Counted from the first letter of the stretch, positions 42,436 to 52,087 are shown. The stretch: DNA of 64,000 nt from Terriglobia bacterium (GCA_009838515.1 VXRL01000076.1:1-64000); one strand, 5' to 3'. Numbers and translations: made by a program. Notes: generated by a model from the letters alone, not told the origin.

Positions 42436-45081
42436 ATGAGGCATCCGGCCATAGCGGTGCTCTTCGCGGTCAGTTCCCTGTCCGCAGCCAGCCCAGATTT
42501 CTTCGAGTCCAAGGTGCGTCCGCTCCTAGCGGCGAAGTGCTACTCCTGTCACTCGGATTCAGAGATGGGCGGCTTGCGCCTCGATTCCTTGGAGCGAGTC
42601 CTGCAGGGAGGCACCCGAGGCCCAGCGGTGATTCCCGGGGAGCCGTCTTCGAGCCTCCTCCTCGCCGCCGTGCGTCGTACGCACGACGAGCTCAAGATGC
42701 CGCCGACGGAGGTGCTGTCGGAGCCGGAAGTCGCCGTGCTCGAAGAGTGGATCGCGGACGGCGCGGAATGGCCCGCAACAGGAGGCTCTGTCGCCGCCGC
42801 CCAGATCTCGCCGGAAGCACGAGACTTCTGGGCGTTCGAGGCGGTCCGAACGCAGGAGGCCGCAGGGGGCGACCCTGCCAAGGCGATCGACGGGTTTGTC
42901 AACGAGGGTCTTCGCAAAGCCGGCTTGGAAGCAGCCCCGCCTGCCGACAAGGCAACCTTGATCCGACGTCTGAGCTTCGACTTGCTCGGCCTTCCGCCCA
43001 CACCCGAGGAAACAGCTGCGTTCCTGGCGGACAACTCGGCCGAGGCCTACGAGCGGCTGATTGATCGCTTGCTCTCATCACCCCACTACGGGGAGCGCCT
43101 AGCCAGGCACTGGCTCGATCTGGCCCGCTATGCGGACGGGCAGTCGGCCGCCTACGCCGACACTCCGCTTCCGAACGCTTGGCGGTACCGGGATTGGGTG
43201 ATCCACGCATTCAACCGTGATCTTCCGTACGACAAGTTCGTCGTGTTGCAGCTCGCTGCCGACCTTCTGCCGGAGGCCGAACGGGGCGAGAATCTCGCGG
43301 CATTGGGATTCCATGCCCTGAGGGACCGCGACGACGACCGTGTCGATGTTACGGGAAGGACGTTTCTGGGCCTCACCATCGGCTGTGCGCAATGCCACGA
43401 TCACAAGTTCGATCCGATCCCCCAGACAGATTTCTACGCGATGCAGGGCGTGTTCAGCAGCACAGAGGATCATCGCTACCCCCTAGCGCCAGCGGAAGAA
43501 GTGGAAGCCTACGATGCCGCGAACCAGAGAGTCAAGGAGCAGAGGCTCGCCATCGACCTGTTCTTGGAGAAGGAGCGCGACCAGCTGATCGACGTCTTGA
43601 TGCAGCGCACGGCCGACTTCCTTGTCGCCAGTTACACAGTCGCGTATCGAGGGGCGAACCCCCAACAGGTTGCCGATCAGGCCGGCCTTGACCGAGAGAC
43701 CCTCGATCGCTGGCTGGCGTACTTGAAGGCCCGCCCGCACGAGCATCCGTACTTGGACGATTGGTACGCCCTGGTGGACCGGGGAGCCTCGCCGGACGAG
43801 GCCCGGCAGGCAGCGTCGGACTTCCAGCAGCTGCTGCTCTCGATCCACCTCGAGAAGCTAGCCGTGGATGACCGGAACTACGTCAAGCTCGGCGGGGCGG
43901 AGGGTGCCCGGACGCAGCGTACGCTGCTCAACACCAACCTCGAATTCATCGAACCGGTGCGGTACTACCTGTGGCGGGACATGACGGCTCCGCCGGCGAA
44001 GAAGCGGGGCTTGCCTTTCGTGGGGGGCGTCTATCACTACGGCTCGGATCAGATCGAACGATTCCTGGGCGGGCTGTGGCTCCACCATCTCGAGGTCCAG
44101 AAGGCCGAGCTTGCGCGGCTCAAGGAAGCGGTCCCGCCGCCGTACCCGTTCCTCCACGCCTACCGGGACCTGAAGGATCCGAAGGACGCCCGGCTCGCGA
44201 TCCGCGGCGACAGGAAGAACCTCGGCCCTGCCGTGCCGCGGCGTTTTCTCACCATCCTAAGCGGAGACCCTCCCAAGCCGTTCCAGCAAGGCAGCGGAAG
44301 GCTCGAACTGGCCCGCGCCATCGTCTCGCCCGAAAACCCGCTGACCGCCCGCGTCTTCGCCAACCGCCTGTGGCAGTGGCGCTTCGGCAGGGGCATCGTG
44401 ACCACGCCCAGCAACTTCGGCCAGCTCGGGGAGCGCCCGACCCATCCGGAACTGCTGGACTGGCTGGCGTCGGAGTTTGTCGACTCGGGGTGGTCGGTCA
44501 AGGAACTCGACAAGACGATCCTCATGTCGGACGCCTACCGCCGCAGCTCCACGGTTCTGGCGGCGAACTTCGAGGCGGACCCCGACAACAGGCTGCTTTG
44601 GCGCTTCAATCCTGTGCAACGCCTGGATGCCGAGACGTTGCGCGATGCGCTTCTGGCCGTGTCCGGCCGCATCGACCTCTCCCGTGGCGGACCGCCACAA
44701 GATCTGGCGGACGAGAATGTGCGACGCACCCTGTACGGCAAGGTGGATCGGACGAACCCCGACCCGAGTCTTGATCTGTTCGATTTCCCGGACGCCAAGG
44801 CCCACTCGCCGGAACGGGACGTGACGGTGGGTCCCCTGCAACGCCTCTACTACTTGAACAATCCGTTCTTCATCCAGCAGTCGAGCGCCCTCGCCGAGCG
44901 GCTGGCCGCGGATGCCGGGAGCGGCCCCGACGCCCGCATCCGGCGGGCGTATCAACTGCTGTTCAGCCGCAAGCCGGATGGTGCCGAGCTCGCCGCCGGG
45001 CGCGAGTATGTGGGAACCGACACGTGGGAGCGGTACTGCCAAGTCCTGCTCGCGTCCAGCGAATTCCTGACGGTGAGGTGA
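42436..45081 (+). CDS. DUF1549/DUF1553 protein with planctomycete-type cytochrome c domain (pair 2)
   Basis: 881 residues with a clear leader (IAVLFAVSSLSAAS). N-terminal haem site CYSCH (Cys35, Cys38, His39) with MPPTEVLSEPE as Met-ligand region; second motif CAQCHDHKFDP (Cys317, Cys320, His321) in DUF1549 (about 148-350). A helical middle (360-610) with many Leu/Arg residues separates this from DUF1553 (about 621-865: NPLTARVFANRLWQWRFGRG, SDAYRRSS, YYLNNPFFIQQSSALAERL). The DUF1501 partner starts five bases after the stop. Confidence 0.93.
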   Translation: MRHPAIAVLFAVSSLSAASPDFFESKVRPLLAAKCYSCHSDSEMGGLRLDSLERVLQGGTRGPAVIPGEPSSSLLLAAVRRTHDELKMPPTEVLSEPEVAVLEEWIADGAEWPATGGSVAAAQISPEARDFWAFEAVRTQEAAGGDPAKAIDGFVNEGLRKAGLEAAPPADKATLIRRLSFDLLGLPPTPEETAAFLADNSAEAYERLIDRLLSSPHYGERLARHWLDLARYADGQSAAYADTPLPNAWRYRDWVIHAFNRDLPYDKFVVLQLAADLLPEAERGENLAALGFHALRDRDDDRVDVTGRTFLGLTIGCAQCHDHKFDPIPQTDFYAMQGVFSSTEDHRYPLAPAEEVEAYDAANQRVKEQRLAIDLFLEKERDQLIDVLMQRTADFLVASYTVAYRGANPQQVADQAGLDRETLDRWLAYLKARPHEHPYLDDWYALVDRGASPDEARQAASDFQQLLLSIHLEKLAVDDRNYVKLGGAEGARTQRTLLNTNLEFIEPVRYYLWRDMTAPPAKKRGLPFVGGVYHYGSDQIERFLGGLWLHHLEVQKAELARLKEAVPPPYPFLHAYRDLKDPKDARLAIRGDRKNLGPAVPRRFLTILSGDPPKPFQQGSGRLELARAIVSPENPLTARVFANRLWQWRFGRGIVTTPSNFGQLGERPTHPELLDWLASEFVDSGWSVKELDKTILMSDAYRRSSTVLAANFEADPDNRLLWRFNPVQRLDAETLRDALLAVSGRIDLSRGGPPQDLADENVRRTLYGKVDRTNPDPSLDLFDFPDAKAHSPERDVTVGPLQRLYYLNNPFFIQQSSALAERLAADAGSGPDARIRRAYQLLFSRKPDGAELAAGREYVGTDTWERYCQVLLASSEFLTVR

Positions 45082-45086
45082 GATTC

Positions 45087-46454
45087 ATGCCGCTTTCTCG
45101 CAGAGACACGCTTCGAATCCTCGGGGCCGGTTTCGGAACCGTGGGCCTCGCGGACGGCCTGATGTCGGCGAGCGGGAGCACCCCGCATTTTGCACCGCGG
45201 GCGAAACGCGTCATTTTCCTGTATCTCAACGGCGGGCTGTCGCATGTCGACACGTTCGACCCGAAACCGGCTCTTGCCAAGTTTGACGGACAGCCGATGC
45301 CGGGGCCCAAGATCAAGACAGACAGGGCCTCCGGTGGGCTCATGAAGTCGCCGTTCGAGTTCCGGCCTTATGGCGAGAGCGGCGTCGAGGTCAGCGACAT
45401 CTTCCCGCGGGTCGGCTCGTGCATCGACGACATCCTCGTGGTGCGGTCGATGTGGTCGGAGAGCGTCAACCACCTTCCTTCGATGCTGATGATGAACACC
45501 GGGCACGCCCTGCGCGGGGGCTCCAGGCCCTCGTTCGGCTCTTGGGTCGTATACGGCCTGGGCTCGGAGAACCGGAGCCTTCCCGGCTTCGTCGTGCTGT
45601 GCCCGGGCACTCCCGTCGGCGCCGCGAGGAACTGGTCGTCCTCGTTCCTGCCGACCGAGTTCCAGGGTGCCCTGCTTCGCAACAACGCGGAGACGCCCGA
45701 CAAGGTGATCCAGAACATCGCCAATGCCACGTACTCTCGCGACGAGCAGCGCAGGCAGCTGGATCTGCTCGATCGGATCGACTCGGCCTTCGTGCGGCGG
45801 GTCGGCTTCGACCCCCGCCTCGAGTCGAATATCGAGGCTATGGAAACCGCGTTCCGGATGCAGACCGAAGCACCGGGGATCTTCGATCTCGGCAGCGAGC
45901 CCAAACACGTGCGCGAGCGCTACGGCGACGGGGAATTTGGACGCGGGTGCTTGATGGCCTTACGCCTGGCCGAAGCGGGCGTGCGGGTGGTCCAGGTCTA
46001 CTACGGGGACGGGCAGCCGTGGGACAGCCACGACGACATCATGACCCAGAAGGATCATGCGGAGCGTTCCGACGGCCCGATCGCCTCCCTGATCGAGGAC
46101 CTGAAGCTGCGCGGAATGTTGGACGACACGCTGGTGATCGTTGGCAGCGAGTTCGGCCGAACGCCGATGATCCAGAATTCCGGAACTGAAAAGGTGGGGC
46201 GGGGCAGGGACCACAATCCGCCCGGCTACTCGATTCTGCTCGCTGGCGGCGGGATCCGCGGCGGGCAGGCCTACGGGGCCACCGACGACTTCGGCTACCA
46301 GGCCGCCGTGAATCCGGTCACGCCCCATGACCTTCATGCGACGGCGCTACACCTGCTGGGCCTGGATCACACGATGCTGACCTATCGGTACAGCGGGAGG
46401 GACTTCCGCCTGACCGATGTGCACGGCACCGTCGTTCAGGACTGGCTAGCGTAG
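45087..46454 (+). CDS. Tat-exported DUF1501 protein (pair 2)
   Basis: 455 residues from the ATG at 45087, five bases after the cytochrome stop; the frame opens at 45024 inside the previous gene. SRRDTLRILGAGFGTVGLADG is the Tat leader. Conserved blocks LYLNGGLSHVDTFDPKP, MNTGHALRGGSRPSFGSW, VGSEFGRTPMIQ and GRDHNPPGYSILLAGGGIRGG match DUF1501. Residue layout is close to the pair 1 partner (same C-terminal GRDFRLTDVHGTVV), so the two operons are likely duplicated or share origin. Confidence 0.93.
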   Translation: MPLSRRDTLRILGAGFGTVGLADGLMSASGSTPHFAPRAKRVIFLYLNGGLSHVDTFDPKPALAKFDGQPMPGPKIKTDRASGGLMKSPFEFRPYGESGVEVSDIFPRVGSCIDDILVVRSMWSESVNHLPSMLMMNTGHALRGGSRPSFGSWVVYGLGSENRSLPGFVVLCPGTPVGAARNWSSSFLPTEFQGALLRNNAETPDKVIQNIANATYSRDEQRRQLDLLDRIDSAFVRRVGFDPRLESNIEAMETAFRMQTEAPGIFDLGSEPKHVRERYGDGEFGRGCLMALRLAEAGVRVVQVYYGDGQPWDSHDDIMTQKDHAERSDGPIASLIEDLKLRGMLDDTLVIVGSEFGRTPMIQNSGTEKVGRGRDHNPPGYSILLAGGGIRGGQAYGATDDFGYQAAVNPVTPHDLHATALHLLGLDHTMLTYRYSGRDFRLTDVHGTVVQDWLA

Positions 46455-46530
46455 GCCATCCCCAGCAGCTTCCGCGCGCCCGATTGCGGGGTGCTGATTG
46501 GATCTGGATCTGCGACGATAATGACCGGCC

Positions 46531-46678
46531 ATGCTGAAGGTCCGGGACGCGGTTCGCTTGGTGCGGCCGGGCGGTTGGTCGCTCGTTCGCATCAGGGGGA
46601 GCCACCGTCTGTGCCGGCATCCGGACAAGCCGGGAAGTACAGCGACTGTCGTCGATGTGGTTGCGCTCGGCGGGTGAC
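46531..46678 (+). pseudogene. hicA: Truncated HicA toxin
   Basis: 49 codons starting at ATG 46531: LKVRDAVRLVRPGGWSLVRI then RGSHRLCRHPDKPG, the dsRBD-like start of HicA with the active His in RGSHR. After KPG it continues as STATVVDVVALGG and stops, without the usual 15-residue LxxGTLxxILKQAGL helix. No hicB was found in the following 600 bases. A 3' truncated, orphan relic is the reading; too short for normal gene finding. Confidence 0.6.
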
Positions 46679-46857
46679 ACTTGCTTCGAACCCCCCCTTG
46701 AACGAGACCCCGATTTGCTGTGACAAATCCGCGGCTCGATCAGCAGCAACGATGCTTGGTGCGATGGGCGTTCATCTCGGCTCCGCCATCCCTGCTGGGC
46801 CTTTCCATTGCGCAGATCTCCCGCTCTGCGGGCTGACCTCCGCTGCAGGCCCCCTTG

Positions 46858-46893
46858 GGCTGACCATGGCGGGAATCGAACCCACGGATAAAG
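46858..46893 (-). other. tRNA 3'-end-like sequence (T-arm)
   Basis: Read on the minus strand, GTGGG-TTCGATT-CCCGC is a perfect five-pair T-arm with a seven-base loop, followed by CATGGTC-A. No matching GACCATG acceptor strand or anticodon arm lies in the next 100 bases, so it is a partial tRNA or tRNA-derived scar. It sits beside a truncated hicA, as the first such element sits beside the AT-rich island. Confidence 0.35.
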
Positions 46894-47275
46894 GTCTTCC
46901 AGGCCTCTTGGCGGATGACAATCGAGCGTTTCTGCAAGCACTGACCGATGGCGATTGGAAATCTCGTCAGTAGTGCACGGGACACCACTAGCACGGAAGC
47001 AAGAGAATAGCTGCCCTGTCCAAACTGATAAGTCATTGCAGCGCTCCTCCTAAGGAATTCGGCTGTCTACTGACTCGCTCGCCCCCAACGGCTAGCAAGA
47101 ATCCGCAAATTGATCGAGAGAAACGGCCATTGGGCCTTGACAGTCGCAAATCTTCGGAGGATCATTGCAGCGCGAGGCTTAGGGGTAGGCTTGCGGGCTA
47201 ACCGCAGCAAGCGCGTCGAACACCCGACGAGCGCCCTGTTGCGGGGATGGTGCCGCTTGGCTCCTTGAGCCCAAC

Positions 47276-47282
47276 AAGGAGG
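47276..47282 (+). promoter_or_regulatory. Strong ribosome-binding site of the TonB receptor
   Basis: AAGGAGG, four bases before ATG 47287; the best Shine-Dalgarno match seen in the window, implying high translation. Confidence 0.7.
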
Positions 47283-47286
47283 TCTC

Positions 47287-50200
47287 ATGACTCGAATTCT
47301 CCGCGCTCTGCAACTAACCTTTGCAGGCCTGCTGATTGCGGGCGGAGCCAGCGCGCAAACCTCGGCCGGTTCCATTTCCGGCCTCGTCACGGACTCGTCC
47401 GGTGCAGTCGTACCCGGCGTCTCCATTGAAGTTACGGATATCGATCGCAACGTGTCGATCGAGACATCCACCAATGAGGCCGGCTTCTACGTCGCGACCC
47501 CGCTCCCGCCAGGACGATATCGCATCACGGCCGAGAGCGACGGGTTCCGGGGATACGTCCTAGAGCCGTTCCCGATCGCCACGCAGCAGAAGGCTGGCCT
47601 AGATATCGAGCTCGAACTGGGCCAGGTGACCGAATCGATCACGGTGGCCGGCACAGCGCAGTTGATCGAAGCCACCAACTCCACCCTCAGCGGCGTCGTC
47701 GAGAACCGGCAGATCATGGACCTGCCGCTGAACGGGCGCAACGTGTATTCGCTTGCCGTGCTGACGCCGGGGGTGTTCACGCGCGATCCGGCTCGAGGGA
47801 AGTTCCGCGAGGGCTTCCATTCAATCGGCATCTTCCAAGTGAACGGCGGCCGGGACTCGAGCAACATGATCATGATGGACGGAGTTCCGGTCACGATGAA
47901 CTCGAACACCAACAACATGAATGCCAACAGCGCCCTGCCAACCATCGAGGGCATCGAGGAGTTCCGTATCCAGACCAACTCCTACTCGGCGGAATACGGC
48001 CGCAGCGGCGGCGGCGTGCTCACCATGAGCACCAAGTCGGGTACCAACGAGCTGCACGGCACGGCATTCAACTTCCTCCGCAATAACAAGATGGATTCGA
48101 ACAACTTCTTCGCAAATCGGGCGGGAAACGACTTGGGCACCTTCCAGCGCAACGAGTTCGGCTTCAGTGTTGGCGGCCCGATCATCAAGAACAGGACATT
48201 CTTCTTCGAAGCCTATGAGGGTCGCCGCCAGCGGACCCAAGCCGTCCGGCTTCTGACCCTGCCCACGGCCCTGCAGAAGGCCGGGGACTTTTCGGAAACT
48301 CTCAACACGAGGGGCGAAGTACGAACAATCTACAATCCGTTCTCGACCGTCGCGGACCCGGCAAGACCCGGCGAGTTCTTCCGTGAACCGTTCCCTAACA
48401 ACAAGATTCCCAACCCGATGATGGATCCGGTTGCGCTCGCCACGGCGAGCTACTACGGGGCAGAGCCGAACGTTCCCGGGCAGCCGTTCACGGGCCGGAA
48501 CAACTTCCAGTTCGCGGGCGGTCGGCCAAACAATTCCAACCGGAACGTGTTCAAGGTAGACCACCTGTTTGGGCAGAGCCAACGGATCTTCGTGCGCCAT
48601 ACCGTCCTGGACGTGGTGAGCTCGGCGCCCGAGCTGTGGGAGGGCCCCGGCTGCCCAGACGGGGGCTGCTTTACCAACAACGAGGCGCTCAACAACGCGG
48701 CGCTGTCCTACAACAACACGCTCACACCGACGTCCCTACTTAGCCTGCGGTACGGTTTCGCCCGTTCAATCCTTGACCGCGGCTCTTGGTTCCAGGACTT
48801 CTCGCCGTCCGAGCTCGGACTCCCGAAGCACCTGGAGAACGGAGCGGATCTGCTGGTGTTCCCGGAATTCAACATCTCAGAGATGACCGCTCCGGGACTC
48901 CGGCACCACTGGAACTTCCGGTCCGCCAACATGTCCCACACGCTCAACGCCACCTACTCGAAGGTCATTGGCAGCCACAGCATCAAGGCTGGCGGGGAGT
49001 GGCGAGTCAACCTGATCAATCACATGCAGGCGTCCTGGCAAATGTTCTATCGGTTCACCGCGGGGATGACACAGGGGCCGGACCCGAGAAGGGTCTCGGC
49101 GAATGCAGGCTTCGGCTACGCCTCCTTCCTGTTGGGAACGGGTGCCAACGGCAGGATCAACAACCGGATTCGGCCCGCATTCTCCAGCAAGTCCTTTGGC
49201 GGCTACGTGCAGGACGATTGGAAGGTGTCTCGGAAGCTCACCCTCAACATCGGCGTGCGCTGGGATGCCGAGACGGGCCTGACGGAGCGCTATGACCGGT
49301 TCTCCGTCTTCGACCCGGACGTTCGCAGCCCGCTCGCTGAACCCTCCGGCCTCGACCTCCGGGGCGGCTGGCGATTCCCGGGCGTAGACCTCGCGTCAGG
49401 GCGGAACCTCCGTAACCCCGAGTGGAACAACTTCGCGCCACGGCTGGGCGTCGCCTACCAAGCCTTCTCGGGTACAGTGATCCGGATCGGCTACGGCATG
49501 TTCTTTGCCATGGCACCTTGGGGAGCCAACTACTACCCCACCTCTCCGTTTGCGACCACCACTCCCTGGCTGGCCTCGCTGGATGGCGTGACTCCGAACC
49601 ACCTGCTCAGGGATCCGATCCCAGATGGAGTCATTCTCCCTCCGGGCGCGAGCGCCGGAATGCTCGCGGGCAACGGCTTGAGCGCGAACGGACCGATCCC
49701 CTCGGAGATGCGCACGCCGTACAACCAGCAGTGGAACTTCACGATTGCCCAGCAATTCGGCCCCCGAACCGCGGTGGAAGTGGCTTACGCCGGGAACAAG
49801 GGGACCCATGTTCCGTTTCGCCACGGATGGCAGAGGGATCAGCTCGACCCGGTCCACATCAACCCGGAGTCAGGGATCCTGGACCTCGTCGACAACCCCT
49901 TGCACGGTTTGGTCCCGGCAGGCGTGATGTCTAGGCCAAGAGTCCAGCGCGGCCAATTGCTGACGCCGTACCCGCAGTATCCGTCGGCGGTCGTCTCCGC
50001 GCCTGGATGGGGCAACACGAACTATCACTCCCTGCAGGCCAAATTCACCCGGCGGTTCGAGGGCGGCGGGAACGCCGTCGTCGCTTACACGTTCTCGAAG
50101 CTGATCTCCGACGGCAGCGACAACGCCTGGACCTCGGCACTATGGCGGAACTACTACTGCCGGCGGTGCGACAGATCGATCTCCCCGTATGACCAGCGCC

Positions 50201-50751
50201 ATCGGTTGATCACGAGCTACACGTACGAACTGCCGTTCGGCAGCGGGAAGAAGTTCGGCAGCAGCTGGAGCGGAGCCGTGAACGCAATCCTGGGCCAGTG
50301 GCAGGTCAACGGCATCCTCACCCTCAACAGCGGGCTGCCGCTCCGTTTCAGCGTGCCCGGAAACACCAGCCACTCTTTCGGAGGCCGGCAGTTCCCGGAC
50401 ACGACGGGCCAGGATGCAAGGATCAATCACAACAACTTCGACCCGACGACCGATACTTGGTTCGACACGGATCAGTTCTCCATTCCGCGACCGTTCACTT
50501 TCGGCACGCTGGGCCGGGTGCATCCGAACCTTCGCGCCGACTTCGTTGAGTCGCTCGACCTTTCGATCTTCAAGAGCTTCAAGATTGGGGAGCGCGTCAC
50601 GACGCAATTCAGAGCCGAGTGGTTCAACGCGTTCAACCACCCGATCTTCAATAATCCGGGCCTCCAAGTCGGACGAGGGGGCTTCGGCAGAGTTGCCTCC
50701 CAGGCGAACTTGCCACGCCAGACGCAGCTAGCCCTGAAGATCATCTTCTAG
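47287..50751 (+). CDS. TonB-dependent receptor with carboxypeptidase-regulatory-like domain
   Basis: 1154 residues. Signal peptide (LRALQLTFAGLLIAGGASAQ), then a carboxypeptidase-regulatory-like domain at about 28-110 (GSISGLVTDSSGAVVPGVSI, PPGRYRITAESDGF). Plug domain about 125-240 with DLPLNGRNVYSLAVLTPGV, followed by a large beta-barrel ending in the aromatic-terminal ALKIIF, the outer-membrane signature. This Oar-like architecture is abundant in Acidobacteriota, where it is thought to import oligosaccharides or other large ligands, powered by TonB/ExbBD. Convergent with the enolase-family gene across a bidirectional hairpin. No SusD-like partner is visible. Confidence 0.95.
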   Translation: MTRILRALQLTFAGLLIAGGASAQTSAGSISGLVTDSSGAVVPGVSIEVTDIDRNVSIETSTNEAGFYVATPLPPGRYRITAESDGFRGYVLEPFPIATQQKAGLDIELELGQVTESITVAGTAQLIEATNSTLSGVVENRQIMDLPLNGRNVYSLAVLTPGVFTRDPARGKFREGFHSIGIFQVNGGRDSSNMIMMDGVPVTMNSNTNNMNANSALPTIEGIEEFRIQTNSYSAEYGRSGGGVLTMSTKSGTNELHGTAFNFLRNNKMDSNNFFANRAGNDLGTFQRNEFGFSVGGPIIKNRTFFFEAYEGRRQRTQAVRLLTLPTALQKAGDFSETLNTRGEVRTIYNPFSTVADPARPGEFFREPFPNNKIPNPMMDPVALATASYYGAEPNVPGQPFTGRNNFQFAGGRPNNSNRNVFKVDHLFGQSQRIFVRHTVLDVVSSAPELWEGPGCPDGGCFTNNEALNNAALSYNNTLTPTSLLSLRYGFARSILDRGSWFQDFSPSELGLPKHLENGADLLVFPEFNISEMTAPGLRHHWNFRSANMSHTLNATYSKVIGSHSIKAGGEWRVNLINHMQASWQMFYRFTAGMTQGPDPRRVSANAGFGYASFLLGTGANGRINNRIRPAFSSKSFGGYVQDDWKVSRKLTLNIGVRWDAETGLTERYDRFSVFDPDVRSPLAEPSGLDLRGGWRFPGVDLASGRNLRNPEWNNFAPRLGVAYQAFSGTVIRIGYGMFFAMAPWGANYYPTSPFATTTPWLASLDGVTPNHLLRDPIPDGVILPPGASAGMLAGNGLSANGPIPSEMRTPYNQQWNFTIAQQFGPRTAVEVAYAGNKGTHVPFRHGWQRDQLDPVHINPESGILDLVDNPLHGLVPAGVMSRPRVQRGQLLTPYPQYPSAVVSAPGWGNTNYHSLQAKFTRRFEGGGNAVVAYTFSKLISDGSDNAWTSALWRNYYCRRCDRSISPYDQRHRLITSYTYELPFGSGKKFGSSWSGAVNAILGQWQVNGILTLNSGLPLRFSVPGNTSHSFGGRQFPDTTGQDARINHNNFDPTTDTWFDTDQFSIPRPFTFGTLGRVHPNLRADFVESLDLSIFKSFKIGERVTTQFRAEWFNAFNHPIFNNPGLQVGRGGFGRVASQANLPRQTQLALKIIF

Positions 50752-50761
50752 GCGAGGCATG

Positions 50762-50802
50762 CGCCGGATCGGGGAGCTGCGTTGCGGCACTCCGATCCGG
50801 CG
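50762..50802. terminator. Bidirectional hairpin terminator
   Basis: CGCCGGATCGG and CCGATCCGGCG form a perfect 11-pair stem with a 19-base loop, between the convergent stops of the TonB receptor (50751) and enolase-like gene (50838). There is no long T run on either side, so Rho-independent action is weaker than the stem suggests. Confidence 0.65.
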
Positions 50803-50837
50803 ACCGCCGCCAGTGGGTTGCAGGCTCGGTTACCTGC

Positions 50838-52079
50838 TCAGGCCTCGGGTTCGACTTCCCAGCCGAATCCCGGGCCGTCGGAAGGCCGCGTGTAGATGCC
50901 TTCCGGGCCGCGCGTGAGGTTGTTGTCTTCCTCATATCTCTGGTAGACCACGTCCGGCCCGCCTGGGGCGGGCATGAACATTTCGGCCCACGGCGAGTTG
51001 GGCGTTGCGTAGATGAAGTGCACCGCGTCGCGCTGGCCGCCACCGTGTGGAATCACAGGAATGTCGTGCGCAGCGGCCATATGCGCGATCTTGACCAGCT
51101 CGCTCATCCCGCCGCACCAGTGGATGTCGGGCTGCCAGATTTCCGCCCCGTTCACGCGCAGCAGCTGGCGGAAACCGTAACGCGTGTAGACATGCTCGCC
51201 CGTGACGATCCGCGTGGAAGTGATCTGTCGGCGAAGCCGGCCGAACGCCTCGTAATCATCCGGGGGGAGGGCCTCCTCGATCCAGTACACGTTGTACGGC
51301 TCGAAGGCTTCAGCGAGTTCCAAGGTGTAGCGCTCGGTCAGGGCCATCCAGCAGTCCATCATCACGTCTCCGTCATCGCCGACCGCTGCCCTGGCGCGCT
51401 TGACGAGCTCGACGTTCTTGCGGATGCCCTCCCGGCCATCGGCCGGGCCGTGCGGCAGGGCAAGCTTGAGGCGCTTGTACCCGAACTCGACGTGCTGCTC
51501 GATGTCGTTCCCTGTGCAGTAACAGGGGATTCGCGGGTGGATCCGGCCGCCAAGCAGACGCCAGACCGGCGCGTCCCAAACCTTGCCTGCGATGTCCCAA
51601 AGGGCTATGTCAACGCCTGAAATCGCATTGACGACGACTCCCTTGCGACCGTACGACATCGTGGCTCGCCACATGATGTCCCACAGGCGCTCGATGTCGA
51701 GTGGATTCTCGCCCATGACGAGCCGCTCGAGATGATCTTCGACGATCACTCCACCCCCCGGGCCACCAGGGCCGTAGCCCTTGACACCCTTGTTGGTCGA
51801 AATCTCGACCCAGAAACTACCGGCGCGCGGCCCGGTCGAGCGGAAAAGACTCCGCATGGGCTTGTACTTGGGATAGATCGATACAGGGTTGGCCACTTCG
51901 ACGCCCTGGGTCGACCAAGATCCGGGCGCGGGCTCGTAGCTGGGAACGGGACGCTTGGGCCGCATCCTGACCAAGCGGACGCCAGTGATCCGCAAGTCGT
52001 CCTCGACTCGGCCGAAAGCCGGGAATGCCAACGGAACTGCGGCGGCTGACGCCATGCCGAGTAGACTTCGGCGATTCAT
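50838..52079 (-). CDS. Exported enolase-superfamily protein, L-rhamnonate dehydratase-like
   Basis: 413 residues from the ATG at 52079, which follows GGAGG by eight bases; the frame opens at 52283. Leader MNRRSLLGMASAAAVPLAFP precedes the fold. YKRLKLALPHGPADG, MMDCWMALTERYTLEL (Asp242), YWIEEALPPDDYEAF (Glu268), GEHVYTRYGF (Glu295) and IWQPDIHWCGGMSELV ... IPHGGG (His345) match rhamnonate dehydratases of the mandelate-racemase group. These convert L-rhamnonate to 2-keto-3-deoxy-rhamnonate in the cytoplasm; a leader is unusual. A related sugar-acid dehydratase acting outside the cytoplasm is inferred. Confidence 0.88.
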   Translation of the reverse strand: MNRRSLLGMASAAAVPLAFPAFGRVEDDLRITGVRLVRMRPKRPVPSYEPAPGSWSTQGVEVANPVSIYPKYKPMRSLFRSTGPRAGSFWVEISTNKGVKGYGPGGPGGGVIVEDHLERLVMGENPLDIERLWDIMWRATMSYGRKGVVVNAISGVDIALWDIAGKVWDAPVWRLLGGRIHPRIPCYCTGNDIEQHVEFGYKRLKLALPHGPADGREGIRKNVELVKRARAAVGDDGDVMMDCWMALTERYTLELAEAFEPYNVYWIEEALPPDDYEAFGRLRRQITSTRIVTGEHVYTRYGFRQLLRVNGAEIWQPDIHWCGGMSELVKIAHMAAAHDIPVIPHGGGQRDAVHFIYATPNSPWAEMFMPAPGGPDVVYQRYEEDNNLTRGPEGIYTRPSDGPGFGWEVEPEA

Positions 52080-52087
52080 AACCATCA

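Larger units (their letters stand above)
46679..47286. other. Intergenic stretch with a tRNA-3'-end-like segment
   Basis: About 610 bases upstream of the TonB receptor. It holds the tRNA-like segment at 46858-46893 and must hold the receptor promoter near its right end. No protein gene is supported. Confidence 0.45.
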
